A DNA stretch of 7,298 nucleotides from contig JAGGVA010000003.1 in NCBI GenBank assembly GCA_021158195.1, forward strand, positions 1 to 7,298, in the 5' to 3' direction. The position numbers and the translations under genes are program-made. The stretch's first letter is position 1. Every line of letters begins with the position of its first letter. This DNA comes from a bacterium (GTDB taxonomy: Bacteria > Patescibacteriota > Minisyncoccia > Minisyncoccales > PEYH01). Positions 1-5,614 of the stretch are shown one piece after another. The notes below the pieces were generated by a model. The model ran no database searches. It was not told the DNA's origin and saw only the letters and a list, made by a program, of their open reading frames with translations.

Positions 1-15
1 GATGTTAAATAAATG

Positions 16-40
16 AGGAAACTTTTTTAAAAAGTTTCCT
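16..40. promoter_or_regulatory. Perfect 12-bp palindrome covering the likely core promoter of the first ATPase
   Basis: AGGAAACTTTTT (16-27) and AAAAAGTTTCCT (29-40) are exact reverse complements around a single T at 28. The AT core, about 24-33, sits 26 nt ahead of the ATG at 55, the usual distance of an archaeal TATA box from the start of a leaderless mRNA. A second TATA-like run, CTATATAAT (42-50), is too close to the ATG to serve a leaderless start there. I infer an operator whose occupancy would block TBP/TFB. The alternative is a hairpin terminator for a gene ending left of the window, since TAA at 10-12 or TGA at 14-16 could be its stop. Too little sequence remains to identify such a gene. 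Confidence 0.6.
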
Positions 41-54
41 TCTATATAATACTT

Positions 55-1338
55 ATGATAAGTAAAGAAAGAATAGCAACCATAATAAAAGATTTTCACG
101 AAAAGGGAATTCCGTGGCTTGTAGAGAGAGATTTGCAAATACCAATAGAAATCCCGATAAAAAGGGCCATTTCAATAATAGGACCCAGAAGAGCGGGAAA
201 AACCTATTCAATGTTTCAGTTGATGAAAAAACTTTTGGAAAAGTATGAAATAACTCAAATTCTACATTTGAATTTTGAGCTAACGATTCTTAAAAATTTA
301 TCTTTAGAGGATTTGGATTTGATTAAAGAAACCTATTTTGAAATATATCCGGAGAATAAGAACAGAAAAATTTGGTTTTTCCTGGATGAAATTCAAAATG
401 TTGAAGATTGGGAAACATTTGTAAGAACTTTGCTTGAAGAAAATATAAATGTCTTTATCTCCGGTTCTAGTTCAAAACTTTTGAGCAGGGAAATAGCAAG
501 CCAACTTAGAGGAAGATCCTTAACATACACTGTTCTTCCATTTTCCTTTGCAGAATTTTTGAGAGCCAAGAAAATAGAACCCAAAAAATATCTGTCTTCA
601 AAAGAAAAAGCGAGAATAATGAAAGAGCTGAGAGAATATCTCAATTTTGGGGGTTATCCAGAAGCAACTCTTTATTCAGAAGAAAGGGAAAAAATAATCA
701 CAGAAATTGTGGAAACCACAATTTATAGAGATGTGGTTGAAAGATACAAGGTTAAAAACATTAAAGCGTTGAGATTGCTTATAACTACTCTAATAAACTC
801 TGCAACAAAAAACTTTTCTGTCCACAAGTTTTACAATTTCTTAAGATCCCAGGGAATTAAAGCGAGCAAAACAACTCTTTACGAGTACTTAGAAGCGTTA
901 AAAGATGTTTTCTTCGTTTTTCCCCTGCACAAATTTTCTTATTCTTCAAGGAAATCTGAGCAAACACTGCCAAAGATTTATTTGGTGGACAATGGAATTT
1001 TATATATTAACGGAGTAAGAGATAGAGGTAAGCTGATGGAAAATCTGGTTTTGGTAGATTTAAAGAGAAGGGGTAAAAATGTTTATTATTACTCTAACAA
1101 TTACGAGGTCGATTTCGTCGTTGCAAAAGGCAAAAAGATCGAGCAACTTATTCAGGTTTGCTATGATATTTCAGATTACGAAACAAAGGAAAGGGAGATA
1201 AAGGGCTTACTAAAAGCAAGCAAAGAACTAAAATCCAAAAACTTGCTTTGCATTACCTGGGATTATGAAGGCGTTGAGGCAGTTGGCAAAAAGAAAATTA
1301 GATTCGTTCCCTTATGGAAGTGGCTACTTGATTTTTAA
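55..1338 (+). CDS. AAA_14/DUF4143-type archaeal P-loop ATPase (first tandem copy)
   Basis: A 427-residue cytoplasmic ATPase of the archaeal AAA family that pairs an N-terminal P-loop domain with a C-terminal DUF4143-like region. Visible motifs are Walker A GPRRAGKT (43-50), Walker B WFFLDE (107-112), a sensor-like GSSSKLLS (137-144), and LRGRS (151-155), which may supply an arginine finger. A winged-helix-like linker follows (about 240-300). The C-terminus has the PD-(D/E)XK-like strand pair EVDFV (351-355) and IQVC (366-369), where the usual ExK is replaced by Q367-V-C369, so nuclease activity is doubtful. The family's cellular role is not settled; members are often found in mobile or accessory loci. 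ATG 55 is the only possible start, because an in-frame TAA lies at 28-30. The next gene is a paralog 46 nt downstream with its own promoter. Family assignment is firm; biological function is unknown. Confidence 0.9.
   Translation: MISKERIATIIKDFHEKGIPWLVERDLQIPIEIPIKRAISIIGPRRAGKTYSMFQLMKKLLEKYEITQILHLNFELTILKNLSLEDLDLIKETYFEIYPENKNRKIWFFLDEIQNVEDWETFVRTLLEENINVFISGSSSKLLSREIASQLRGRSLTYTVLPFSFAEFLRAKKIEPKKYLSSKEKARIMKELREYLNFGGYPEATLYSEEREKIITEIVETTIYRDVVERYKVKNIKALRLLITTLINSATKNFSVHKFYNFLRSQGIKASKTTLYEYLEALKDVFFVFPLHKFSYSSRKSEQTLPKIYLVDNGILYINGVRDRGKLMENLVLVDLKRRGKNVYYYSNNYEVDFVVAKGKKIEQLIQVCYDISDYETKEREIKGLLKASKELKSKNLLCITWDYEGVEAVGKKKIRFVPLWKWLLDF
1211..1271 (+). repeat. Near-identical 3' segment shared by the two AAA_14 genes (copy 1)
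   Basis: This stretch matches 2532-2592 at 56 of 61 positions (offset 1321). It encodes the KASKELKSKN-LCITWDYEG segment. Three of the five differences are synonymous; the other two together change one Leu to Pro. Other parts of the two genes align only at motifs, so this end is unusually similar. Either strong protein constraint or recent gene conversion could explain it; the shared synonymous positions favour conversion. Confidence 0.75.
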
Positions 1339-1344
1339 TTATGC

Positions 1345-1375
1345 ATGGGTTACTTTTATATATTTTTCGACCCAT
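1345..1375 (+). promoter_or_regulatory. Promoter of second ATPase, TATA box flanked by a 6-bp inverted repeat
   Basis: TTTATATAT (1356-1364) lies about 25 nt ahead of the chosen ATG at 1385, giving a leaderless transcript. ATGGGT (1345-1350) and ACCCAT (1370-1375) form an inverted repeat on either side of the TATA box. The T-rich run CTTTTATATATTTTT may also stop transcription of the preceding gene, whose stop codon is at 1336-1338. The TATA call is fair. A role for the short repeat is inference, made more interesting by similar arrangements at neighbouring promoters. Confidence 0.6.
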
Positions 1376-1384
1376 ATATGGATT

Positions 1385-2659
1385 ATGAGAAAAGAGGAAA
1401 TATTTGAGATATTGGCAGACACAAATTTCTGGTTTAAGGAGATTGAAACTGGGATAAAGAGAGAAGATTATCTTTCTCTGATAAATCAAAAGATTAGAAC
1501 TGAAGAAACTTTAGTTCTTTCTGGGGTAAGAAGATGCGGAAAATCCACAATTCTAAAACAATTTGCAAAATCTCTCGAGGTAAATAAAGAGAGAATTTTA
1601 ATTGTTGATTTTGAGGATTACAGATGGAAGAGCAGGAAGTTAAAATTACTTGAAGAAATATGGAATACTTATTTAGAGTACATGCACCCGAAGAAAAAAC
1701 CCTATATTTTTCTCGATGAAGTTCATTCCATAGAAGGATGGGAAAGATTTGTAAGAACTTTGAGTGAGAGAGACAAATCTTGTGTTATAGTAACAGGTTC
1801 CTCCTCGAAGTTATTGAGCAAGGAATACGCTTCTTTACTCTCTGGAAGATACATAGAGTTAAACATTTATCCGCTCTCTTTCAAAGAATTTTTGATATTT
1901 GAAAATCTTTCTTTTACCTCAAAAAAAGAAATTATAGCAAACAGAAGGAAAATTTTAAGCAAACTCAATGAATACATAAAGGTCGGGGGGTTCCCGAAGT
2001 ATGTTTTAACAAGGGATATAGACTTGCTTCGCTCTTATTTTGAAACAATAATAGTAAAGGATGTTGCTGAAAGACATGAGATAAAGAGAATAGACAAGTT
2101 AAGAAATCTTGCTTCGTTTTATCTTTCTAATTCCGGAAAAAAGATAACCTATAACTCTGTTTCAAAATTCCTTGAAATGCCTTTGCATACTGTAGAGAGA
2201 TATTCTTCTTATCTTCAGGAAGCTTTTGCCTGCTTTTTCTTGCCAGCGTTTTCTTATTCATTAAAAACCCAAGAAAAGTTGCCGAAAAAGGTTTATTCTA
2301 TAGATACGGGACTTTCAAATGCTGTTGGGTTCAGATTTTCAGAGGATTTTGGTAGGTTGATGGAGAATGTGGTTTTTCTTGAGCTTAAAAAGGCCGGGAA
2401 GGAAGTATATTACCACTATGATCCAGAAATAGATTTTGTGGTTAAAGAAGGGAAAAGGATAAAAGAACTTGTTCAGGTGAGCTATGCTGCTTCCAGAGAT
2501 GAAATTAAAAAAAGAGAAGTGGAAAATCTAGTAAAAGCAAGCAAAGAGTTAAAATCCAAAAACCCGCTTTGCATTACCTGGGATTACGAAGGAAAAGAAG
2601 AGATTAAAGGCAAGAGGATTAAGTTTATTCCTTTGTGGAAGTGGTTGCTGAATATTTAG
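1385..2659 (+). CDS. AAA_14/DUF4143-type archaeal P-loop ATPase (second tandem copy)
   Basis: A 424-residue paralog of the gene at 55-1338 with the same architecture: Walker A GVRRCGKS (47-54), Walker B YIFLDE (107-112), sensor-like GSSSKLLS (138-145), a winged-helix-like middle, and a DUF4143-like C-terminus with EIDFV (348-352) and VQVS (363-366). As in the first copy, the ExK triad is degenerate (Q364-V-S366). The reading frame is open back to an ATG at 1265 inside the first gene, but I chose ATG 1385: a TATA box sits at leaderless distance, the upstream extension would only be an out-of-frame reading of the neighbour's C-terminus, and the Met at 1385 begins the family-like MRKEE. ATG 1378 is out of frame and soon terminated. 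The last residues, PLWKWLL plus two, match the first copy closely. Cellular role unknown. Confidence 0.9.
   Translation: MRKEEIFEILADTNFWFKEIETGIKREDYLSLINQKIRTEETLVLSGVRRCGKSTILKQFAKSLEVNKERILIVDFEDYRWKSRKLKLLEEIWNTYLEYMHPKKKPYIFLDEVHSIEGWERFVRTLSERDKSCVIVTGSSSKLLSKEYASLLSGRYIELNIYPLSFKEFLIFENLSFTSKKEIIANRRKILSKLNEYIKVGGFPKYVLTRDIDLLRSYFETIIVKDVAERHEIKRIDKLRNLASFYLSNSGKKITYNSVSKFLEMPLHTVERYSSYLQEAFACFFLPAFSYSLKTQEKLPKKVYSIDTGLSNAVGFRFSEDFGRLMENVVFLELKKAGKEVYYHYDPEIDFVVKEGKRIKELVQVSYAASRDEIKKREVENLVKASKELKSKNPLCITWDYEGKEEIKGKRIKFIPLWKWLLNI
2532..2592 (+). repeat. Near-identical 3' segment shared by the two AAA_14 genes (copy 2)
   Basis: Partner of 1211-1271, with 56 of 61 identical bases in the same reading frame and the same position relative to each gene's stop codon. 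Together they give the tandem ATPases nearly identical C-terminal tails behind more divergent N-terminal domains, and they form a direct repeat offset by 1321 nt, about one gene length. Confidence 0.75.
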
Positions 2660-2662
2660 CGG

Positions 2663-2728
2663 TGTGGTAACATTCATCACCACAAAGTTATAAATAGTAT
2701 TAAAGGCAAAACAAAGTGTGGTGATGAA
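2663..2728. promoter_or_regulatory. Promoter of the hypothetical gene, TATA box bracketed by a 12-nt inverted repeat
   Basis: TTATAAATA (2688-2696) is a good TATA box. TTCATCACCACA (2673-2684) lies just upstream of it, and its exact reverse complement TGTGGTGATGAA (2717-2728) overlaps the start codons. A further half, TGTGGT (2663-2668), pairs with ACCACA (2679-2684) across 10 nt, so there are three half-sites of the same core. The direct repeat ACAAAGT (2682-2688, 2711-2717) borders the TATA interval. Because the upstream arm lies before the expected transcription start, the repeat works as DNA and not as an mRNA hairpin. I infer an operator. The CATCAC/GTGATG cores resemble the TATCAC/GTGATA halves known for Thermococcales TrmB sites, and a TrmB-family gene lies nearby; that link is speculative. 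Confidence 0.65.
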
Positions 2729-3284
2729 GATGGTTGGAGAAGGATATGATGGGCTAAGCGAGAAAGAGAAGTACAGAAGGGCAATAGGAGAGTACAAAGT
2801 AAGAGATGAAGATTTACAAGAAGCACCAGACGAATTTGCTGGGTTTTATATACCAAAAGAGATACCAAGCTGTATGGCGGGAGGTAAATACAAAAAAGAC
2901 CCTACGATAGGAATTAGAAAACCATCACGTTACGAGTGTTTTATTATTAACAACGGTGAGATAATTGCAAAACGTAGAGGCTTTGTATGGGAGGTTCCAT
3001 ATAAAGTAGTGGAGAGAGCTATTCAAGAAATTAAAGAAAAAGGTATAGAAAATGTATCTGGCAGAACAAAGTTGTTAATAGATTTGGCAAAAGAAGAGCA
3101 AGTAGTAGAGAAAGAAGAACGGAAAGGGACAGAGTGGTTTGAGGCCTTTGACTATAACTTCCGCAAGGAGATGTATGAGAAGTTTTGGATGGTAGATTCT
3201 GTAAGAGGAGAAGTAACAAGAGAAGGGCCATTGCAACTTGATTTTCAGTATATGATGAACAAGAGTTTTGCAATGCTTTCTTAA
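2724..3284 (+). CDS. Hypothetical protein of 186 residues, no recognised family
   Basis: I do not recognise this protein. It is soluble-looking, with no signal peptide or membrane segment. Notable features are an acidic N-terminus, GFYIPKEIPSCMAGG (40-54), a strand-like CFIINNGEIIAKRRGFVWEVP (about 72-92), a charged helix around residues 95-135 rich in Glu and Lys, and an aromatic C-terminus. Only two cysteines are present (C50, C72), so a zinc finger is unlikely. Start choice is uncertain: GTG 2718 and 2721, ATG 2724 and ATG 2730 are in frame. The TATA box predicts transcription from about 2717-2720, so ATG 2724 or a leaderless GTG 2718 fits, while GGTGAT (2720-2725) could act as a ribosome site for ATG 2730. 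Unlike the flanking genes it uses several CGN Arg codons (CGT, CGC, CGG), hinting at separate ancestry. Confidence 0.75.
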   Translation: MKMVGEGYDGLSEKEKYRRAIGEYKVRDEDLQEAPDEFAGFYIPKEIPSCMAGGKYKKDPTIGIRKPSRYECFIINNGEIIAKRRGFVWEVPYKVVERAIQEIKEKGIENVSGRTKLLIDLAKEEQVVEKEERKGTEWFEAFDYNFRKEMYEKFWMVDSVRGEVTREGPLQLDFQYMMNKSFAMLS

Positions 3285-3286
3285 AG

Positions 3287-3304
3287 TTACTTAACTTACT
3301 TAAC
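3287..3304 (+). repeat. Tandem 9-bp repeat after the hypothetical gene
   Basis: TTACTTAAC occurs twice head to tail (3287-3295 and 3296-3304), beginning 3 nt after the TAA stop at 3282-3284. It may simply be replication slippage. It does not form a hairpin. Confidence 0.6.
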
Positions 3305-3328
3305 AGCAAATAAAAGAAATCTCATCCA

Positions 3329-3352
3329 TTTTTTTTAATTTTTCTATTTTTT
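3329..3352 (+). terminator. T-rich archaeal terminator of the hypothetical gene
   Basis: An uninterrupted T8 (3329-3336) is followed by two more T-runs up to 3352, with no stem ahead of them. Archaeal RNA polymerase terminates at such T tracts. It lies 45 nt after the upstream stop and abuts the stop codon (TGA, reverse strand 3352-3354) of the convergent TrmB-like gene, so it would limit read-through into antisense of the regulator. Confidence 0.6.
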
Positions 3353-4098
3353 CATCTCTTTGCAATCTTCCACATCAACTCAAAATACTTCAAAAATTGC
3401 TTCGCAACTTCCTCATTCTCTATCCAAACTGTTATGGGCTTCTCGCTCCACAAATAAATTACAAGTTTGTTCGAGTAAATCGTTAAACTCGCCGGAGAAA
3501 GATATTCTTCTGGAAGGTATTTAACTTCCAAAAGCTTATATTTCTTCAGAATTTTCTCCTGTGATTTTACCGAGAGCATCTTTATTTTTATCCCGAGCTT
3601 TATCCTTTTCTCTGTGAATTGTGGCAAAAAATGCTTAAGCAGATCTTCAGTTCTGTCTATTGCAGTACATATAACATAAACCGTCTTTCTCTCTTTTAAC
3701 TCATCGTTGTAAATGGTTTTTATCCCTTCCTTTCCAAAAAGGATTTGGGCATTTAGCTTTTCTTTCCTTTCGGAAATAGTTTGTAAAGTTGGTAAAATTT
3801 TGATCAATTTTTCCCTAACTTTCTTTATAGAATTTTCCCTTTCTTCCAGAATTTCAAGCAGTTTTAAAGGGGTTGAAGCCTTGTAAAATGTTTTTCTTTC
3901 TTTCTCTATCCATCCAACCAATCCAAACTTTGAAAGCCTTTGCAATAAATCGTATGCTGTCCTTCTCTCTATTTTCATTTCCTTTGCAAGTTTACTTGCA
4001 GTAGCTTCTTGAAGAGTAAGCAAAGTTAAATACACTTTTGCTTCATTTTCTTTCAGCCCCATGTTTTTTAATGTTTCAATCTGATGAGAGATTTCCAT
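3352..4098 (-). CDS. TrmB-family winged-helix transcriptional regulator
   Basis: A 248-residue DNA-binding regulator. The N-terminal TrmB winged helix (about 7-75) shows the typical MGLKENEAKVYLTLL opening, a recognition helix near IERRTAYDLLQRLSKFGLV (43-61) and the wing up to FYKAS. A helical, probably coiled-coil stretch (about 78-107, ILEERENSIKKVREKL) likely mediates dimerisation. It leads into a C-terminal TrmB/PLD-like domain beginning with ILFGKEGIKTIY, common in archaeal TrmB-like proteins. Characterised TrmB members sense sugars, but many TrmB-like proteins of this length have no known ligand, so none is assigned. The ATG at 4098 has a TATA box about 27 nt upstream, fitting a leaderless transcript. 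It is convergent with the hypothetical gene and divergent from the ATPase region on the right. Targets are unknown; nearby inverted-repeat promoters are candidates. Confidence 0.88.
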   Translation of the reverse strand: MEISHQIETLKNMGLKENEAKVYLTLLTLQEATASKLAKEMKIERRTAYDLLQRLSKFGLVGWIEKERKTFYKASTPLKLLEILEERENSIKKVREKLIKILPTLQTISERKEKLNAQILFGKEGIKTIYNDELKERKTVYVICTAIDRTEDLLKHFLPQFTEKRIKLGIKIKMLSVKSQEKILKKYKLLEVKYLPEEYLSPASLTIYSNKLVIYLWSEKPITVWIENEEVAKQFLKYFELMWKIAKR

Positions 4099-4118
4099 AA
4101 TTATTGATTAAACTTTTC

Positions 4119-4130
4119 TTAATTTAAAAG
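4119..4130 (-). promoter_or_regulatory. TATA box of the TrmB-like gene
   Basis: On the reverse strand CTTTTAAATTAA (4130 to 4119) is preceded by a purine-rich stretch that could be a BRE, and lies about 27 nt from the ATG at 4098. No ribosome-binding site is visible between them, which supports leaderless initiation. Confidence 0.55.
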
Positions 4131-4201
4131 AAGAAATTGGAAGATTATTATTTAAATAACATTATGAAATTTACTAACCAGTACTAATAAAAAATTGAAA
4201 A

Positions 4202-4330
4202 ATAGAGAAAAATAGGTAGAAGTTTTAAGCAATTTTGATTGTGCCTTCCGAAAAAGCATTGGAAAAAGAGCTTAAAGGAATAGAGGTATGGGATGTAGAA
4301 AGGATAATGGAAGAATTGGCGGGAAAATAG
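4202..4330 (+). pseudogene. Orphan 3' end of an ATPase_2/DUF234-type gene
   Basis: In frame from 4229, this encodes the tail AILIVPSEKALEKEL through RIMEELAGK and stops at TAG 4328-4330. Bases 4232-4319 are identical to 5492-5579, the 3' end of the complete ATPase gene that follows, after which the two diverge (AGK-stop here, EVKKDKSMV-stop there). An in-frame TAA at 4226-4228 closes the frame upstream. Bases about 4202-4231 still resemble 5453-5491 once small gaps are allowed (ATAGAG-AAAAA-TAGG), so a longer, eroded copy may once have existed; that part is A-rich and may match by chance. There is no P-loop and no promoter, and no start codon beyond an internal GTG and ATG, so I treat it as a remnant of a deleted tandem paralog. 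A functional role for the conserved 88 nt cannot be excluded. Confidence 0.8.
4232..4319 (+). repeat. 88-bp perfect direct repeat, left copy
   Basis: Identical at all 88 positions to 5492-5579, in the same orientation and offset by exactly 1260 nt (a multiple of three). The flanks differ immediately: A versus G on the left, C versus A on the right. The pair encloses the promoter, start codon and nearly all of the third ATPase gene. Confidence 0.95.
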
Positions 4331-4351
4331 AAGATAGCAACTTTTTGCAAA

Positions 4352-4395
4352 AATTTAAATACTATAATTGTAATTACTATAATTATGGTTATAGT
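4352..4395 (+). promoter_or_regulatory. Promoter of third ATPase with three ACTATAA half-sites
   Basis: ATTTAAAT (4352-4359) is the likely TATA box, about 29 nt ahead of ATG 4385. Downstream of it, ACTATAATT occurs as a direct repeat (4361-4369 and 4376-4384), and TTATAGT (4389-4395) is the exact inverse of ACTATAA, giving an inverted pair 4376-4382/4389-4395 that straddles the start codon. The palindrome GTAATTAC (4370-4377) lies between. Sites over the transcription start suggest repression, possibly autoregulation. AT-richness makes chance matches more likely than at the other promoters. Confidence 0.55.
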
Positions 4396-5608
4396 AAATA
4401 GGACTACGGATAAAAAGAGGATAGAAAAACTCAAGCCGCCAATACTTGTTTATGGAAGGAGAAAAACCGGAAAAACATTCTTTGTGAAAGATTTTTTTGG
4501 TGATGCTTATTATTTTTTTGTAAGAAGAAACAGAAGTATTTACTTCGAGAATAGAAATGAATCAATTACTTACAAGGAGCTAATAAGAATTATAGATGAA
4601 TTTAAGGAAAAAACGATAATAGTTGACGAGTTTCACAGATTGCCGGAAGAGTTTTTAGATTGGTTGCATATAAAGTCTCCTAAAAACCTTGTGCTCGTAA
4701 CATCGACCCTTCACTTAGCAAAAAATTTGCTGGAAAAGAGTTCCCCGATTCTTGGCTTGTTTTTAGAGTTTAGGATGGATTTGATAGACGAGCGGGATAT
4801 CTTGCTGAATCTTAAAGAAAAAATCAGAGATTATAAAAGATTGATTGAATTTTCAACTTACCTAAGAGAGCCGATGCTATTAAAATGGTTTGGCATTAGC
4901 CTTACTTCCATGCTGAAGAACTTAAAATTAGTTATACCTTCTCTTGTAGGAGAAATTTTTGCAGAAGAAGAAAAAGAACTTTCAACGAGATATGAAGGGA
5001 TAATAAGGGCTCTAAGCTCCGGAAAAACCACGCTTTCAGAAATAACCTCTACCCTTTACTCCAATAAACTCATACCGAAGCAGGATGTTTCCTCTGTAAA
5101 GCCATACCTAAATACTTTGCTCGAAATAGGACTGGTAAAGAGAATCCCGGAATATTTCGGAAAAAGATATTATTACTTTGTTTCCTCTCCCGTAGTAGAT
5201 TTGTATTACTATCTTGACGAGAAGTATAACTTTTCAGAAAGAGATCTTGAGGAAAAGTATATAATTGAAAAAATTCCCATGCATGTTGAAGATTTTCTGA
5301 GAGAACTTTTGGGCAAAATCTTTGGAATGAGAGTCTTTCTCATAAATAAACCGAATCTGGAAGTGGACATAGCATTAGTGGGATTTCAAAAACTTAAGAT
5401 TGTTGGAGAAGTTAAATGGAAGAAAAGGGTTGGTAGAGCAGAAATGAAGGAGATAGAAGAAAAATTAGGAAAGTTTAAAGGATGCAGAAAGATTTTGATT
5501 GTGCCTTCCGAAAAAGCATTGGAAAAAGAGCTTAAAGGAATAGAGGTATGGGATGTAGAAAGGATAATGGAAGAATTGGAGGTAAAGAAAGATAAGTCTA
5601 TGGTGTAA
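4385..5608 (+). CDS. Archaeal ATPase_2 (MNS-type) with DUF234 nuclease-like C-terminal domain
   Basis: A 407-residue protein of the archaeal STAND-like ATPase family. Walker A is GRRKTGKT (24-31), Walker B is TIIVDEFHRL (77-86), and a sensor-like LVTST lies at 104-108. A helical middle region is followed by a winged helix (about 205-265, including TTLSEITSTL and LNTLLEIGLVKRI). The C-terminal DUF234-like domain keeps an apparently complete PD-(D/E)XK pattern: EVD (326-328) and GEVKW (341-345), with D328, E342 and K344 as candidate metal-binding and catalytic residues. This contrasts with the two AAA_14 ATPases, which have lost the ExK. The role of the family is not established; a nucleotide-controlled DNA-binding or DNA-cutting switch is inferred. 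The last 39 residues are duplicated almost entirely in the remnant just upstream. The gene ends 6 nt from the convergent toxin gene. ATG 4385 fits a leaderless TATA promoter. Confidence 0.88.
   Translation: MVIVNRTTDKKRIEKLKPPILVYGRRKTGKTFFVKDFFGDAYYFFVRRNRSIYFENRNESITYKELIRIIDEFKEKTIIVDEFHRLPEEFLDWLHIKSPKNLVLVTSTLHLAKNLLEKSSPILGLFLEFRMDLIDERDILLNLKEKIRDYKRLIEFSTYLREPMLLKWFGISLTSMLKNLKLVIPSLVGEIFAEEEKELSTRYEGIIRALSSGKTTLSEITSTLYSNKLIPKQDVSSVKPYLNTLLEIGLVKRIPEYFGKRYYYFVSSPVVDLYYYLDEKYNFSERDLEEKYIIEKIPMHVEDFLRELLGKIFGMRVFLINKPNLEVDIALVGFQKLKIVGEVKWKKRVGRAEMKEIEEKLGKFKGCRKILIVPSEKALEKELKGIEVWDVERIMEELEVKKDKSMV
5492..5579 (+). repeat. 88-bp perfect direct repeat, right copy
   Basis: The in-gene copy of the repeat at 4232-4319, encoding ILIVPSEKALEKEL to RIMEEL near the C-terminus of the third ATPase. 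Recombination with the left copy would remove 1260 bp. The excised circle would still carry an intact reading frame, ending in AGK in place of EVKKDKSMV. Confidence 0.95.
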
Positions 5609-5614
5609 ACTATA

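Noticed and set aside
1265..1384. Forty-residue N-terminal extension of the second ATPase, starting inside the first gene
   Set aside because: It overlaps the first gene's coding 3' end out of frame, has no promoter at the right place, and the TATA box at 1356-1364 points to ATG 1385.
2721..2727. GTGATGA, a match to the C box of archaeal C/D guide RNAs
   Set aside because: I found no properly spaced D' (CTGA), C' and D boxes downstream, and the bases are explained by the inverted repeat and the start codon.
2673..2728. Inverted repeat as terminal repeats of a tiny mobile element
   Set aside because: The whole unit is only 56 nt, contains a TATA box and start codon, and no target-site duplication is visible.
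3031..3309. Reverse-strand open frame of 92 codons
   Set aside because: It is a Leu-rich, low-complexity antisense shadow of the 186-residue gene with no promoter or family resemblance.
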